Source: Antedon mediterranea
Lineage: Eukaryota > Echinodermata > Crinoidea > Comatulida > Antedonidae
Length of the DNA: 64,000 nucleotides
Assembly: GCF_964355755.1 (NCBI RefSeq)
Contig: NC_092670.1
Location: forward strand, 9,177,201 to 9,241,200
Reading direction: 5' to 3'
Shown here: piece after piece, positions 1-33,800 of the stretch
Position numbering within the stretch: the stretch's first letter is position 1
How the letters are laid out: the number at the start of each line of letters is the position of its first letter
Notes under the pieces: generated by a model
Seen by the model: only the letters and a program-made list of their open reading frames with translations
Database searches by the model: none
Told to the model about the DNA's origin: nothing
Program-made: the position numbers and the translations under genes

Positions 1-3000
1 CGACTTATTTCAAATACACTGTCAAGTATGTTTAAAGGCCAATGTGTGCTTGTTGTCAACTAAAGTAATACCTTGCAAGCAATTGAATTTGTTTTATTGA
101 ACTGGTTTTGATGCTTTTGATCCCTTTTTAGAAATCTTCATAAATATTTCAAAAACGTTGTGACTGTTTTAATGATCATAACATAATAGTGTGAATTCAA
201 AGTGTATACGTTTTTCGCTTCCTTAGAAAATGCAAAATTGCGCAATGTATACGCGATAACAATACCAGAAATAGAAAGATCTGTAAAAATTACATAAAAC
301 TACATTTTAAATTTTTTTTTTGTGAAAGAAATAAATTTTTTAGGATTATTCAAATATAGCCCCCTTTTGCATGTAAAAGAATAGGAAATTACAAGGTATC
401 CACCCCCCCCCCCACCCCCCCCCCCCCCCCCAAACGCAAAAAGGCGTGATTTTCAAGAAACTCGTACTCATTGAAAAAAATTTCAAAAAAATATGAAGTA
501 TGGGGGATGATATTTTTAAATAATAGTTGAAATGTATGAAAAATAGTAATTTTCTGGGTGGGGCTCCACTTTAATGATCATAACATAATAGTGTGAGTTC
601 AACGTGTATACGTGTTTCGCTTTATTTGGTTACCGTAAAGTAGTATTTCAGCAAGTTTAGATCTACATGTTTGAAGCGAATGCGTAATGATAATTTTATT
701 TAAATATTCATTCGCCGTTTTTATTTATTAGATTGGTGGAATAAAAACATTGACACACTAAATAGTGCAAATCCAAAAAGAAATCAATTAAAAGAACAAT
801 AAATGTAGGCCTACTTTTACATACTACTTTAAATACATATTTTTCGCTGGTTAACAATTACAAGTTTTAAAACTATAAAAAAAGAAAAGTAAACAAAGAG
901 TATCGCGCACTTTCTGACAATCAGAAAGCTAGAGGCATTATTATAAATATAAACCTCTTTTTGTTTTTTTTTTCTCTTGTAAAGGCAGAGACAACTCTTC
1001 TCCAAATACATGTAGGCCTATCATCCTTTTAACTAGTGTATATACAGTCAAATTTAATCAAGTAATGAAGTATTTACACTGAAAGAAAACTAAATATACT
1101 TTTCCAAATTTACCTCATACCAGGCATGAATTCAAGATATAACAAAAGACGGGTACTAACATATTTTTTTAATTCTCTAAAATGGCCTGAAGCATGCGCT
1201 AAAATGATTAGAAATTTATTTTGTACATTTGACATGTTTAAAGCTGGCATACCTCTTACAGAAAATATTTAGTTTCATTGAAAATTGTTTGCTGGTTTCA
1301 AAATTGTGCTGCATGTATTGTATTGTCGTGGACATAAATGATCAGCTTTGCTGGATGGGCTAACCTCGAAATATGGTTAAAAATAAAATCCATACAAATT
1401 CATAAAACCACGCGTACATTACGCTGCGCAACCATGATGTCCATGAAAACCTTATTAGGATATTTTCAGATAAATATTTAAATTCTGGACAAGTTAAAGA
1501 ATATTGTTAACTATGCCAACAAAAACCAAAATTCTGGAAAGAAAGAAAGAATAATCACGAAAAAAAAGTACTGTATACAAAGAAAAGGCCTACTTACCAC
1601 TAACTTTTCACTTAATGAATTTGAAAGTTTGGTTTCTGTTGACCCAGTTCGTCTTCTTTTTAAATGTGTATTCTGCCACTCTCCTCCTGCTTTTAAAGAG
1701 TTTGGTAAAATTTACATAACAGTCTTTCAAAACATCTGATTGTAGATTATTCTGGAATTTCATTTGTCTGATTTATTCCTAGTGGCTTCCTGTCCATTAA
1801 AATGCTGAATTAAATATTATATTATAGTATATTTTTAATTGCCCTACGTGCAAAACCAATGAACGATGTTTTCTTTCAGTAAAACCAGACAAGGGTCCAT
1901 TTCAATCATTTATTAACAAAGGTTATCATTTACATTCCACAAAAGCAACGTTTAGCTTTCCTATAGATTTATTTAAAAACCTCAAGTTTGCTTTATTATT
2001 AATATGAAATAAATAAATATGGCTTTCAACAAATACATTTTCACTAAATAAAACAGATGTCATTGAACAATAAGTGGTTTAATAACGGAAATGGCTAGAA
2101 AGTTAAGGTTTACTGCAATTATAGTGGGGAACCTAATGTTCTAAATACCAATTCCGTGAGATTTTAATGCTCAAGTTGAGTTTTTGGTAGTTTTTGGAAT
2201 CCTTAAGACTAGTAGAATTCATTGCAACTGGGGGATAATTTTTTCCGACCCTATTTTAGCCGCCATCTTTGATTTCAAAATGGCCCCATTTTTTACTCAA
2301 AACTGATAGTAGCTCCTATTTTAAACCACGTACGAACGTAATTTTTTGTGACTTACAATATTATGATAAATCAGTCCAATTGTACAATTTATGATAATAG
2401 CATATGGCAGCCATAATTTGATGATTAAATACATAAATGCATACATTATATACTTTTTTAATGGCGGCCATCTTGGAATCCAATATGGTTGCCATATGCT
2501 ATTATTATAAATTTTACAATTTGGACTGATTTATACAAATATAATATTATAAAACTATATGTATTATACAAACATTATTGGTACCTATATCAGACCTTCT
2601 GTTCTTTCAGACCATCAATCTATTTCGTTGAAAATTATAAATAGTCATGAAAAAAAAGGACCTGGAAATTGGAAATTCAACAATAGTTTTTTGGAGAATA
2701 AAGATTTTAAATGAAAATTAAAATCAAGGAATTCTCGTGTAAATACGTAGTAGGCCTAAATAAGAAAATAAAAAAAAAAATAAAAAATACATTATTAAAG
2801 AAGTGTATGAGTTAAACGATGAGCTTGATTGTGCTTATGATCAAAAGACAGAAAAGATATGTCTTTGAACAATAAGTGGTTTAATAATGAAAATGGTGAG
2901 AAAGTTAGGGTTTATTGCAATTATACTTCAGTATCCCTTTTTAGAAAGATGTATTGTCCCCCTGAAAAAATATTATTTTTAGTATAGTGAGATTGTTTTA

Positions 3001-3060
3001 GTAGATTAGATGCTATGGTATTGGCCTGTTGTTGTCAGCAGACACGATACTACAGGATGT
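1..3060. other. Downstream flank of KAT2; repeats, no gene seen
   Basis: AT-rich sequence without a supportable gene. It holds a C-rich run at 403-431, a pair of direct repeats of about 52 bp (171-222 and 572-623), an imperfect inverted repeat (2368-2410 and 2490-2533) and a pair of direct repeats of about 60 bp (2060-2125 and 2860-2925). Confidence 0.6.
2060..2930. repeat. Dispersed repeat with direct and inverted repeats
   Basis: The segment starting with TTGAACAATAAGTGGTTTAA occurs near 2063 and again near 2863. The block at 2115-2235 recurs in diverged form at 8125-8235 in a KAT2 intron. Between them a 42-nt imperfect inverted repeat (2368-2410 and 2490-2533) contains GCCATATGCTATTAT. 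It looks like a decayed non-autonomous transposon; family unknown. Confidence 0.45.
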
Positions 3061-3066
3061 TTTATT
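3061..3066 (-). promoter_or_regulatory. Candidate KAT2 poly(A) signal
   Basis: AATAAA on the minus strand about 460 nt past the stop codon. It is a plausible 3' end, but this AT-rich DNA offers such hexamers by chance. Confidence 0.3.
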
Positions 3067-3522
3067 GTCGCTAGACATGATACTGCTGGGGTATCATGTA
3101 TGAGGTGATACTCATTGAAGTGTTTTACACAGGCAAGCATAGCAGCTACATTAGCATAGAATAGTTTTCACAAAAAGTATAGCCCCGTCAAAGATGTATG
3201 TATCAAACAATTATTAATTATTTTTCAAAATAATATAAAGCATCATGTTAATGGCTTCTGGCTGTTTGGATGTGTATTATAATAAATAAAATCAATGTTT
3301 TACATTTCAAAATCTTTTCTGTGTTATTCAGTTTGGTAGGAATGTGTTTGTCCAACATAATTCCTTACAATTTTCTTTCTACAACAGCCATACTGACGCA
3401 ATCTTGTGCAGGGTACTGTTTAAACCAAAGAAAACTCTATATCCACATCCCTGGTTTTCCAGGGAAGCAACATGCGATCATAGAATTGCAACAATTGTTA
3501 AGCATGAATTCATTCAGTGTAT

Positions 3523-23802
<20,280 letters not shown>

Positions 23803-24233
23803 TGTTTGGGGCAAAACCACTACTTTCCACTACAGCGATACAACTCTGAAAGCATAATTTCCTTTGTTTAGTAGCCTAGCCTTTAGTGGTACATCCGTCG
23901 CAAACTGTTCAATTTACTAGGTAAAAGTCTAATATAATTTTTGTGAAAGTACAGCAAAGAGGGGGATCATTACATTTTTGGTTAACAATAAACCATAGTC
24001 AATAGAAAGTTCTATTGACTATGAATAAACATAGAACTCTTTATTCCATAGTTATTAAATGAATGAATTTGATAAACTGATAAAATCCCACACACATAAA
24101 TTACGTAGACTTGCTAAACTGTATCATACAAATGCCTATTTAAATTAAAAACTTCAGAATTCTTCATTACTCTGCCTCTGGACCACGATTATGGAATGGA
24201 CTTAATGACAACTTTTAAGAAACCAAAATATAT

Positions 24234-25170
24234 TAGGCCTGTCACACCAAAATCAGTCCGGGCCAAAATCGGTCCGGCGGACCAGTTTTGGCTGCCAAAA
24301 TCAGTCCGGGGGACCATTTATGGCTGCCAAAACCTGTCCGGCCGGACCAATTTTGGCCGCCAAAACTGGTCCGGCCAGGATAAAATCGGTCCGGGTAGTA
24401 GGACTGTTTTTGGCCGCCAAATATGGTCCGGTCTTACAAATATATGGTGCGCAAAATGAGTCATAATGTATATATCATTAAAAAAAGGCCATGATTAGTC
24501 ATTATATTGAAAACTACTCTTTTATTTGTTATTTTAATATTATAAATTAAGCCTGTTTTTTTAATTATTATTATTAGTAGTAACTCATCAATAATTAGTA
24601 CTAATTGTTAGGCTTTTTGTATACAATATGTATCTCTGCCTGTTTTTAATCTATTTTGTTCTTTTTTAACATCTTCGTTTCCCCATGATGTTAAAAACAA
24701 TTTAATTATTAAATATTATTATTATTAACTATTTATGGTTAATCAATCACTATATAAATTCAATACAATTATTATAAAACAATTATCCAATATTGATTAG
24801 GCTGAGGAAGGAAAAAGGCCTCAATCATAAATAAAATCTAGCTGGCAATATCAGCGTCTCATACCCGTTCATGTGAGTGTGTGGCAGGCCGAAATATGAG
24901 TGAACACCTAAGTCATGTTTGTAGATAAAATACATTTATTTATAGTATTTATCCGACAAGATAACTTACTAATATATATCATGGGATATTTTTCTAGCCA
25001 TAAACAACTTAAAACAGCATCATAGGCCTAGTAATTCAATTAAAATCGACAGAAGAAAAGCCCGGACCGATTTAGGCAGTGGCGGACTGCTTTTGGCCAC
25101 AATTTTAGAGCCAAAACTGGTCCGGCCGGACCGATTTTGGCCCCGGACCATATTTATCGTGACAGGCCTA
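24234..25170. mobile_element. Foldback transposon with GGTCCGG/TTTTGGCC ends
   Basis: The outer inverted ends TAGGCCTGTCAC (24234-24245) and GTGACAGGCCTA (25159-25170) are exact. Inside, variants of GGACCGATTTTGGCC repeat about eight times on the left (24250-24435) and are inverted on the right (25058-25150). The 600-bp centre is AT-rich and non-coding. A forward open frame across the left arm is spurious. Confidence 0.85.
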
Positions 25171-26425
25171 TTGTGTTTCCGGTCAATACTAAAAAAATAT
25201 TTATATAACGATTAATATGATGCCCTACTGCTGTTTACTTTTATTATCATTTATATTATTATTTTTTTACTATTCGATATTTGATTTATTGTCTCATTTA
25301 CTTCATATGTTTAAATAGTTAATTATATTATTTAAGTTAGAAAAGCGTCTTATACGTGACAGAAATAAGTTATTCTTCTAGTATAGATTCTCAATATGAT
25401 TCTGGTTGCTTTATTGTCTATTATGTAAACTTTGTCTGTATTCATGTCATATAACCGTTGACGGCACATTTATATTTCAAAATAAATTGACGAAATACGA
25501 TTTATTTCCAGGTCCTATTCTACTCTTTTTTTATTACCATATAATACATACAATGTTGCTGGAAGCCTATTATCAGACCTTTTTGGACTTTACCGGTACG
25601 GTTTATTAATAGCGTGTTATTTTATGGGCTTTATTGAGCCATATAAATTAATATCTCTATGATTGGCATTGCAGCGAATATTAGATTATTCACAATTGTT
25701 TACAAAATAAAAAAAAAGAAATATATAGACTCTATAACTTACTACAAAAATTGTATAGGCCTAGAATTGTATATATATAGTGAGTTTTGTGACTTTTTAA
25801 AGTTTATTTGTTGTCTTGTTCTGTCCTGATGATTGGTCCTCCAAGCTGTGACCGGGATGTGTAGCATTACCGGTATGTCTATTTTAAATAATAAAAAAAA
25901 ACTCTAATTTTCTTGCTCACCATAATCGTAGGCCTACTCTTCTTCATACTTCTTAATTATTATTAATGACATGTTGTCCGACGGTTTTTATACTATAAAT
26001 AGTTACTAATGAAATTAAAAATAGGAAAATAATTGTCCGTTTTTCAACAGTGCTGAAATCCGGTCCATGTAATACTCATTGAATTATAATTCTAAAGTTG
26101 TTGTGATACTTAAAATGCAATTTAATTGTAAAAATTAATTGTACATTTTCATCTTTGATAATGACTAATCGAAATTTATAAACTGAGCTTCACGTATTTA
26201 TTTCCTAACGTCACAGATGATGCGTGGGTTTACTTGTGCATTAACATAATTACACATCTTCTGGCCATGGAGAGAGGATATCAAAATACTGTACTTATAA
26301 TGCTTAATTCTATTCATAATGTTGTTTTCAAAACACCTGAACCGGATACAGACATTCAATGCCCTACTATTTAACAGTAAAATTGTTTTTCTCAGCAGAT
26401 TCGACCGAGCATCTCTCATAATGAG

Positions 26426-26433
26426 TGACGTCA
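26426..26433. promoter_or_regulatory. Candidate CRE (TGACGTCA)
   Basis: A perfect CREB/ATF palindrome about 1.3 kb upstream of the PTPRN start codon. Such sites are common in neuroendocrine promoters, but another element of this window carries the same octamer inside a MITE, so function is unproven. Confidence 0.3.
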
Positions 26434-26739
26434 CGTAATTATGTATGGAGGCCTACGTGGGATGAATGAGGTCTGTGTGATGACGAACAAGACAATTTAT
26501 TATGAGGTTAAAAACGATTGAAATAGAAGTATTGTTTCTTTTAACTGTTTTCAATTTTATCGGGTAATAAGATGATTTTATGTTACTCAGCTTTTTTGTT
26601 TGTATATAATATAAATTAAAATGTAATATATTTATGAAATATTATTTCCTCCATGGTATTTTTTAAACTGTCGTGTTTTATAATGTTTGGCCTCTTCTCT
26701 TCTGAAGGTTATTTTAAAAATAAAACAATTGTACTGTGA

Positions 26740-26890
26740 TTAGTGCCCTATGGCTATATTTTACACACGGACGGGAATTGATGTGACTGGGGTTCGCAGG
26801 CTGTTCCATTATCAGGAGTGAGAAAACGATCAAATTGATCGAAACGTCAAGACACTCAACAGTTCTTTTCAGAACTAATACACGTGGTGA
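26740..26890. mobile_element. Possible retroelement relic with stem-loop and GAAACGTC
   Basis: A hairpin CGATCAA/TTGATCG directly precedes GAAACGTCAAG, a layout often seen near the ends of Penelope-like and DIRS-like retroelements. No reverse transcriptase is visible. Tentative. Confidence 0.25.
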
Positions 26891-27724
26891 CCGCAAACTT
26901 TATATCTACATTTAAATGATCATCATGTCTTTCAAGTAATTGTACAATCTTGATATGGTAATTTGAAACCTTCTACATGTATTGTCTTCGTGTTAATTAA
27001 ATAATAATTATTTTAGTGTAATAAAAAAATTAATAATTATATTTTCGGAGGAACTGAGGCGTAACTGACAAATGGAATTTTAAATTTAGGCTTCCATCAG
27101 CCTACGGTGTGTCTTGAGGGAAAATATTTTAAATAGCTCTATACCTTAAATCAATTGATGAAAAATAAATGTTAACGATTGAAAAAATGAAATAATGAAC
27201 ATAGTTTTATAGATTTTTGAAGTGATTATAGGCCGTGACAGATTTTTGTTAATGATTAGTGAAATACGGGTGATTATATTGATATAAACGAGAAAGTCTA
27301 AGAATTAAAGATAATGAACGCCTTTGATTTAAGAGGAACAACATTAATTAACAAATATGGAATGCGATAAACCGACAAAACTGTAGAAAGATGGACAGAC
27401 AGCAGACCGACAAAATATTGATTATCGTTAATTCTTGTCGCAGAGGGCGACAGTCGACATGCAAACTTCAATGCACGCTTCACTGGTTGTCGAAAAAAAC
27501 AAGTGCGAGCAATTCAATCAATCAGTGGCAGAGCGCAAAGTGAATTTTCACCCATCAAATTATTTCACTAAATAATATTGTCGCGGCTATAGTTTTTTAT
27601 ATAGCTGTGATGTTATTTCTAGTGGAAATTGAAGTTTGATATTTTTCCTGTTTGTTTTACGTTTAGTTTTTTAGAATGTAGTTTTTGTCACGGATTATAG
27701 GCTAGCCGCATACTAAACACGGGG

Positions 27725-27824
27725 ATGAGCCGGTGTGCGACGGTATACGCAGCGAGGGCTCTCGGGCTGTGTATTCTTATAGGAGTATTACTAATCAGTC
27801 CTTCAAATTCTTCTGGAAATCTTG
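27725..27824 (+). CDS. PTPRN: PTPRN exon 1: start and signal peptide
   Basis: Residues 1-33. MSRCATVYAAR is followed by a hydrophobic core ALGLCILIGVLLI and a Ser/Asn-rich end, a clear signal peptide. Donor CTTG|GTAAGT. Followed by a 9.9-kb intron. Confidence 0.85.
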
Positions 27825-30800
27825 GTAAGTTTTTAAAAAAGTGTTATATTTTAATATTGTTATGTATCTTCAAAATAAAATAATAATCATAATAAAAATA
27901 AAAAGGCATTATTTTTTCTCATGAGAGAGTAAGAATAGATGTCGATGATGATGATACATTATTATACAATTACAATACAATGTTTTCATATCATCTCGAG
28001 AATGATTGTTTGTGACATTGAAAACTGCTGTCAACATTATTTCTCCATCATATCACTTCATATTATCTTTTGTACATCTCATTATTCTATCATTATAATA
28101 TAATCGGACAATTACTGCATGCAAGAACTCTCATTAACAACAGTATACATTTGTAATTGTAACATCACTAATTACCAGTAACATATCCGCACCACCATTG
28201 TCTATTGTCATTATACCATTTATTCTATATTTATCATCTTATTATCTGTTTATACCATCAATTTCCTTATCAAATCACAATCATTATTCAGCATTTCCGT
28301 CATCGTCACTTTTTTGCCATCATCATTTCCATCATCACTGTCATTTTTTGTCATAATTTCCATCATCATCATCACTTATTTGTCATAATTTCCACCATCA
28401 TCTCTTTTTTGTCATTATCATCATCATCATCATCACTTTTTTGCTATAATTTCTATCATCCTCTCATTTTTGTCATCATTTCCATCATCATCTCATTTTT
28501 GTCATCATTTCCATCATCTCTTTTTGCCATCATTTCCATCATCACTTTTTTGCCATCTTCGTTCTATCAATTACTGTAGTTTTGATAATGTTGATAATGA
28601 AAAGCAATTATCATCGTCATCATTATCACCCTCACCACCAACGTTTTCCATGAACTCCATCATATTAGTATCATCATTTCCATCATTATGAGTGTTACGT
28701 GGTTTGATCACTCTTTTATTACTGTGTTTTCATTTCATCTGTTGTGTCATAATCCATCATCCTCATTTAATCTTCATTTCTTCTTTAATTCATCATCATC
28801 ATTGTTGTTTCATCGTCACTTTCATCATCATTCTTGTTTTTTCATCAATTCCATCATTATTATCAAATTGTTTTATATCCTTATTTTCACTACCACTGCT
28901 GTCTTGATGTTGATGTTTCATTATATTTTTTATCATCATTGTCAACATCATCATCATCAACATCATCAATCAAATGTACTGCTATGCTCATCCATGACAC
29001 TATCCCTTGATCTTTCTTCTAACACATACAGTACTGCAACTTGCAAGATCATATTTTATTTCATTTATTGTTTTTATAATTTTACATCTTCCGAATCCCA
29101 ATAGGAACCGAATATGATAAGCCTACGCAATTTATCTCTACATTTCATATTCAAATTGTTACTCCTTTCTGATACAATACAACAGTTATGATCAACAACA
29201 CAGTCTTTATCTTTATAAAGAAGAGAGCTTTAATTTATTATACCACCGGATTAATTTAAGTACTTTTATTTGATTATAAATACTTTTCAAGTATTCTACC
29301 ATTTTAATATGGTAATTTGAAACCTTCTAAACTTATTGATTTCATTTTTGAAGGATTAATTATAATGTTGTTTACATTCATCCAGGTAATATTGCATATG
29401 ATACTGTAGTAGGCGACACTGTATTGTACACATTGTAAAGTAATTATCCTTGTCTGAAAGGACCTTTACATTTTTTATACACTTTTTTTCTTGGTATATA
29501 ATAAGGTACAGTAGAAACAAACCAAAGAGGAAAGTATAGTGTGAAAGCATGTCATTGATGGCGTGGTACTGTACTTTAGTTGTGGGCCATTATTCTATTG
29601 CAATTACTGATGCACAGTATTACATTTTGTGTCCTCTTATACATTACATACAGCAGAATAATGTTTACCTGTTAGTGTTAGACTTATCAAATGAGCTTAG
29701 CAAAGATAATTGATTTTACTTAAGTTTTCAAAATATGCAAAAACTATGAGATGACAAAGTCCTTGCATAAGAACTGATTTAAAATAAAGCCTGGAAATTT
29801 TAAGTTTTCACCTTTTCCTTAATTATTTTGTCATTATAGTGAAAAGAAAATTCCAATCCTAGCATTTAAAATATGGCCCTACAGTTTGGTCAAATGACTA
29901 GAAGAAAGACTGAAACTGCCAGACCTGAAAGGCACTGCAGTATTTGAGTATTAAACAAAACCAATAATTATATGAAATTTTCAGGAGATTGAACTGGGTC
30001 AAATACTAATTATAGCCCAGTTTTATGAACATGTCCCATAAACTAGTCAAATGAGGTAATAAAAGTATATCAAGGCTGCTGTAAAGTCTAATGTACAATT
30101 ATAGTTTTTATAAATGGCTTATTTCGCAGCCATCAACCAATCTAAATCCATTTCAGACTAATGCAGTATAATATTATACTGTAATTAATTATCTACTGTA
30201 CATAAATTGCTTTTCACACAGAAATGTTATACTTTGGCTTTCTATACAAAACCAACGAAGCTGGGGATGGTTTCCATGGCTTCAATTGATTATAATAGTC
30301 AATACAGTTGCGAACTATAGGTTTAGCTTAAAATCAAAATTTTGTCTTAATTACTGCTCAAGTGAATTATGAATAGTAGTTCTGGTTTATTTAAAAGTAC
30401 CAACACCTGAAATTGATTAGTTAATTGATAAGTTTGAGAATTTCAGAATTGGTTTTAGTAATATCATATATATCATATCATTTATGTGTTTTGATGTAAT
30501 TATAATATCTCCTTCCGTTTATTATGATAATGGTTCAGGATTAGAAATATGCTTTTCTATCGAATTGCAAACCTTTGATAGATTAATAATAAAGATGACA
30601 TAGTATAAAGATTAATTAATAACTTAATAAATTGATGAATTGTAGGCCTACATAATTACTTATTTTGAAACTTTTTAAGACTCTATTTCTTGCCTAGCTT
30701 ACCTGGATAAACCAATAAATGCCCTATTCTCCTCGAAGAGCGAGATATACTCAAAAAGTAGAAAATTCATTGAACACCCCTCTCCATAAACCACATTCTC

Positions 30801-33800
30801 AAGTGGAAGCATCCCCACAAACCAAACATTTCTTTTCGAGACATGAAATAGACAAAGAGTTTGCAATACACAGTGGATTTGCTGTTTGCAAAATATGTAT
30901 GACAAGAATACTGTATACTCACAACAGAAAAAAAGAAATAGAAAACATGATTTCAAACTGGCCAAATTCCAATTGACTGCATTAACTTATATATGATGTA
31001 GCCATATTTGGTGGTCTCCATCCATGACTTTCTAATGCTGTGATTACATTGGAAGTTGTGCCACTCTATGAAAAATGTATCTATGTCTTCATTTCATCAT
31101 TAAGAAAATATAATTTCCTGAGATATGGATTTTACAAATTATTCTGCTCGTTTTTTTACCAATGTAGCCTCTAGCATTGAATTTATGGTATTGTACAACC
31201 CACCCACTCATCATAGTTAAAAGTTTGAATTTCTGATTTATAGCTTAGCATAAGAAGATAGTCATAACTCTATTTCAGTAGATCCTTGTAATTTTGTTGT
31301 GTGTAAATAATATGGCAAGCGATGCATAAGTAAATAAATAAAAATGTATACACATAATTGTTTAATATCATGCCAGTTATGTGTGGTGCACTACCCTGTG
31401 TATATGAGAACTGTGAAAAATAAACCTCCAAATAATTGGTCGACCTGTTGTCAAAGTGCAAACACTACGCGAAGATATATGCCATTGCAATTATATTATC
31501 AGAGTTCTCAACCTATGATTGATTTCAGTGGTCGTCATAAACATTATCTGTAGTAAATAGAAAAGGTAACAGTAGGTTTTACACGTCTCATCAAACAGTC
31601 TTTCTGCGCATGTTTCTAAACGTGTGTAGAATGATTTTCTGACGCGACAGTCGTATGCTTGGTGCATATTAATGAAAAGGAAAAGCCATACTGTACCTAC
31701 CACGCTGTGTTAAGCATTCATACAATCTGGTAAAACCTGGAAGCAGGGCTTTTTGTAGTGTGGGTCATTGATATGTTCAGAATTTTTGTTGCTGGTTTCC
31801 AATAATTTTATCATAATTTTGCGTAGTTTACAATTAAATGTATTTCAATCTATAGTATTTATCTTAGTTTTGTATTTCTGTAAGTCTATTATTGAGACAT
31901 CATGTATAATGCAGAAAGAACAATTGATTGATAGAGTATGCTAGTCTCACAATGCATGTAGTGTAATGCAGAAAGAACAATTGATTGATAGAGTACGCTA
32001 GTCTCACAATGCATGTATAACAATGAATTTTTAATTAAAAGTAAATAATGAGTATAATAAATTACATCTTGTGTAATTAAGTTTACGTATTTTATTGATG
32101 TATTCAAACTTACACACATTTTTCAAATGCGTCATTTAAATGGTTTTAAGGCTGTAGAAAAGTATGTACAGTACCTCTCATCCATTACTGTAATATAAGA
32201 CTGTGTTATAATATAAAGACTGTGTTGTAATACACAATTAAAGATATTGTTTTTAAAAAAAAGATCAAATTGATACCATATTTGTTTTGCATTCTGGGAG
32301 TGATATTGAAAATAAAAAGACATGAAAAAATAAACTGTAACGAAGCTAAACAAAACTAGAAACTACAATATTTACAAGCAATAATACAATAAATTGATCA
32401 TTGGGAATACTTTAAAGAGGATCGTTTTTCCCAGGCAAATCTTAAATATTTTGTGCAAAATTTATCAAATGATTTGTATGATTTATTAGATAGAGGGACA
32501 GACTCTCCTCATAATATAAAACTTAATTTGTTTTCATCATTTGCATTTACAAATAATGTCTATAAGTCATTATCATAAAAGAGGGTCAAATCATTGTCTA
32601 GGTTTCTTAATTTCTAATGTTATCAAACATGTTACATTTCAAAACAAAAGGTTTAACGATACCTTCCCTACAATTTGTGACACAAATAACACCTATATAT
32701 TATTTTAAAAACATTAAACCAGGTCATTCCTTGTCCTAAATGTACGTTTTATGGTAAATTATGATAAAAAGTGCAAACAAAGTAGCTCGCGGCGATTGAC
32801 CTCTCGTGGACGGTCTTTAGGCCTAGCCTAGGCTTAGTTGTTTTGTAGACCTAGGTGGTAAACATCAGTAACGTACGAACATCGTACGCTAGCTATATAC
32901 CTAGCTTGACGTTGTATAGTTGCTGCATTAATTGTCTTTCTATTTTTGCCAGACTCCGTTGATACAAATTGGGGAAAACCCGGTATTTTCGCTAAAAATT
33001 TTGGATTCTTCCATTTGTTTTGGCCTCACAATTGATCGAAAAGTGGGTAAATTACAGAAGAAGAACAAAAATATGAATCCGCGCGCAATGCATTTTGGGA
33101 TTTATAGCGGGCCGCTATAATTATTAGAATCAACTTATTTTTCACATTTTTAACCATTTAAAGACCAAAAAAGTTATCGCAATAGGACCATATAGTATTA
33201 TTTTTACATTAAATATAGTTTGTGATCTTAAATTAGATCTGAAAAACGTAGGAAAGGTGTCTTTAATATCTTCAAATTCACCATTTTTATTTATTTTTTT
33301 TTTATTTTAACCATATTTAATGAGGGTGATCCATCCAGCATTTGCTGATCATTTGGGACCCTCAAAACAGATACAATATACAAAATACAACAAAAACAGA
33401 AAAGTAAAAGAAAAACAAAAACCAAAAAAATATAATTAATTACATAAGACTAAAAATCTGAATAAGAAAATTTGAAATATAGAAAATAACTGAAATGTTA
33501 AATTAAGCAAAAATATATAATATATATAATAAATATTTATTTAGATCTACTATTTTACAATTTAAATTCTGGAAAAGGATTACATAGTTTTGAGAAAAGT
33601 CATAAGTCTAGTTTTGAAAGAGGAAAAGGATAAGGAATTGCAGATAGATAGAGGAAGATCATTGTAGAAATGAGGAGCTTTGTAGGTGAAGGAGAGTTTG
33701 AAAATTTCAAGAGAGGGTTTTAATAGGAATGTGAAGATTTCCTTTAGAGATTTGACGAGTAGTCATCCTCCCATTGGCAATAATTTTAGTGAGGAGATGG

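Larger units (their letters stand above)
23803..27724. other. Intergenic region between divergent KAT2 and PTPRN
   Basis: About 3.9 kb between the two start codons must hold both promoters and 5' UTRs. No TATA box or CpG island is obvious. It contains a foldback element (24234-25170), a full CRE palindrome (26426-26433) and a possible retroelement relic near 26740-26890. No gene seen. Confidence 0.65.

Noticed and set aside
24196-24459. Forward 87-codon open frame
   Set aside because: It lies across the repeat arm of a foldback transposon; periodic Gly/Pro/Ser content reflects the repeat.
28205-29104. Several forward open frames rich in His, Phe and Ser
   Set aside because: They are translations of a CAT-rich microsatellite with no conserved features.
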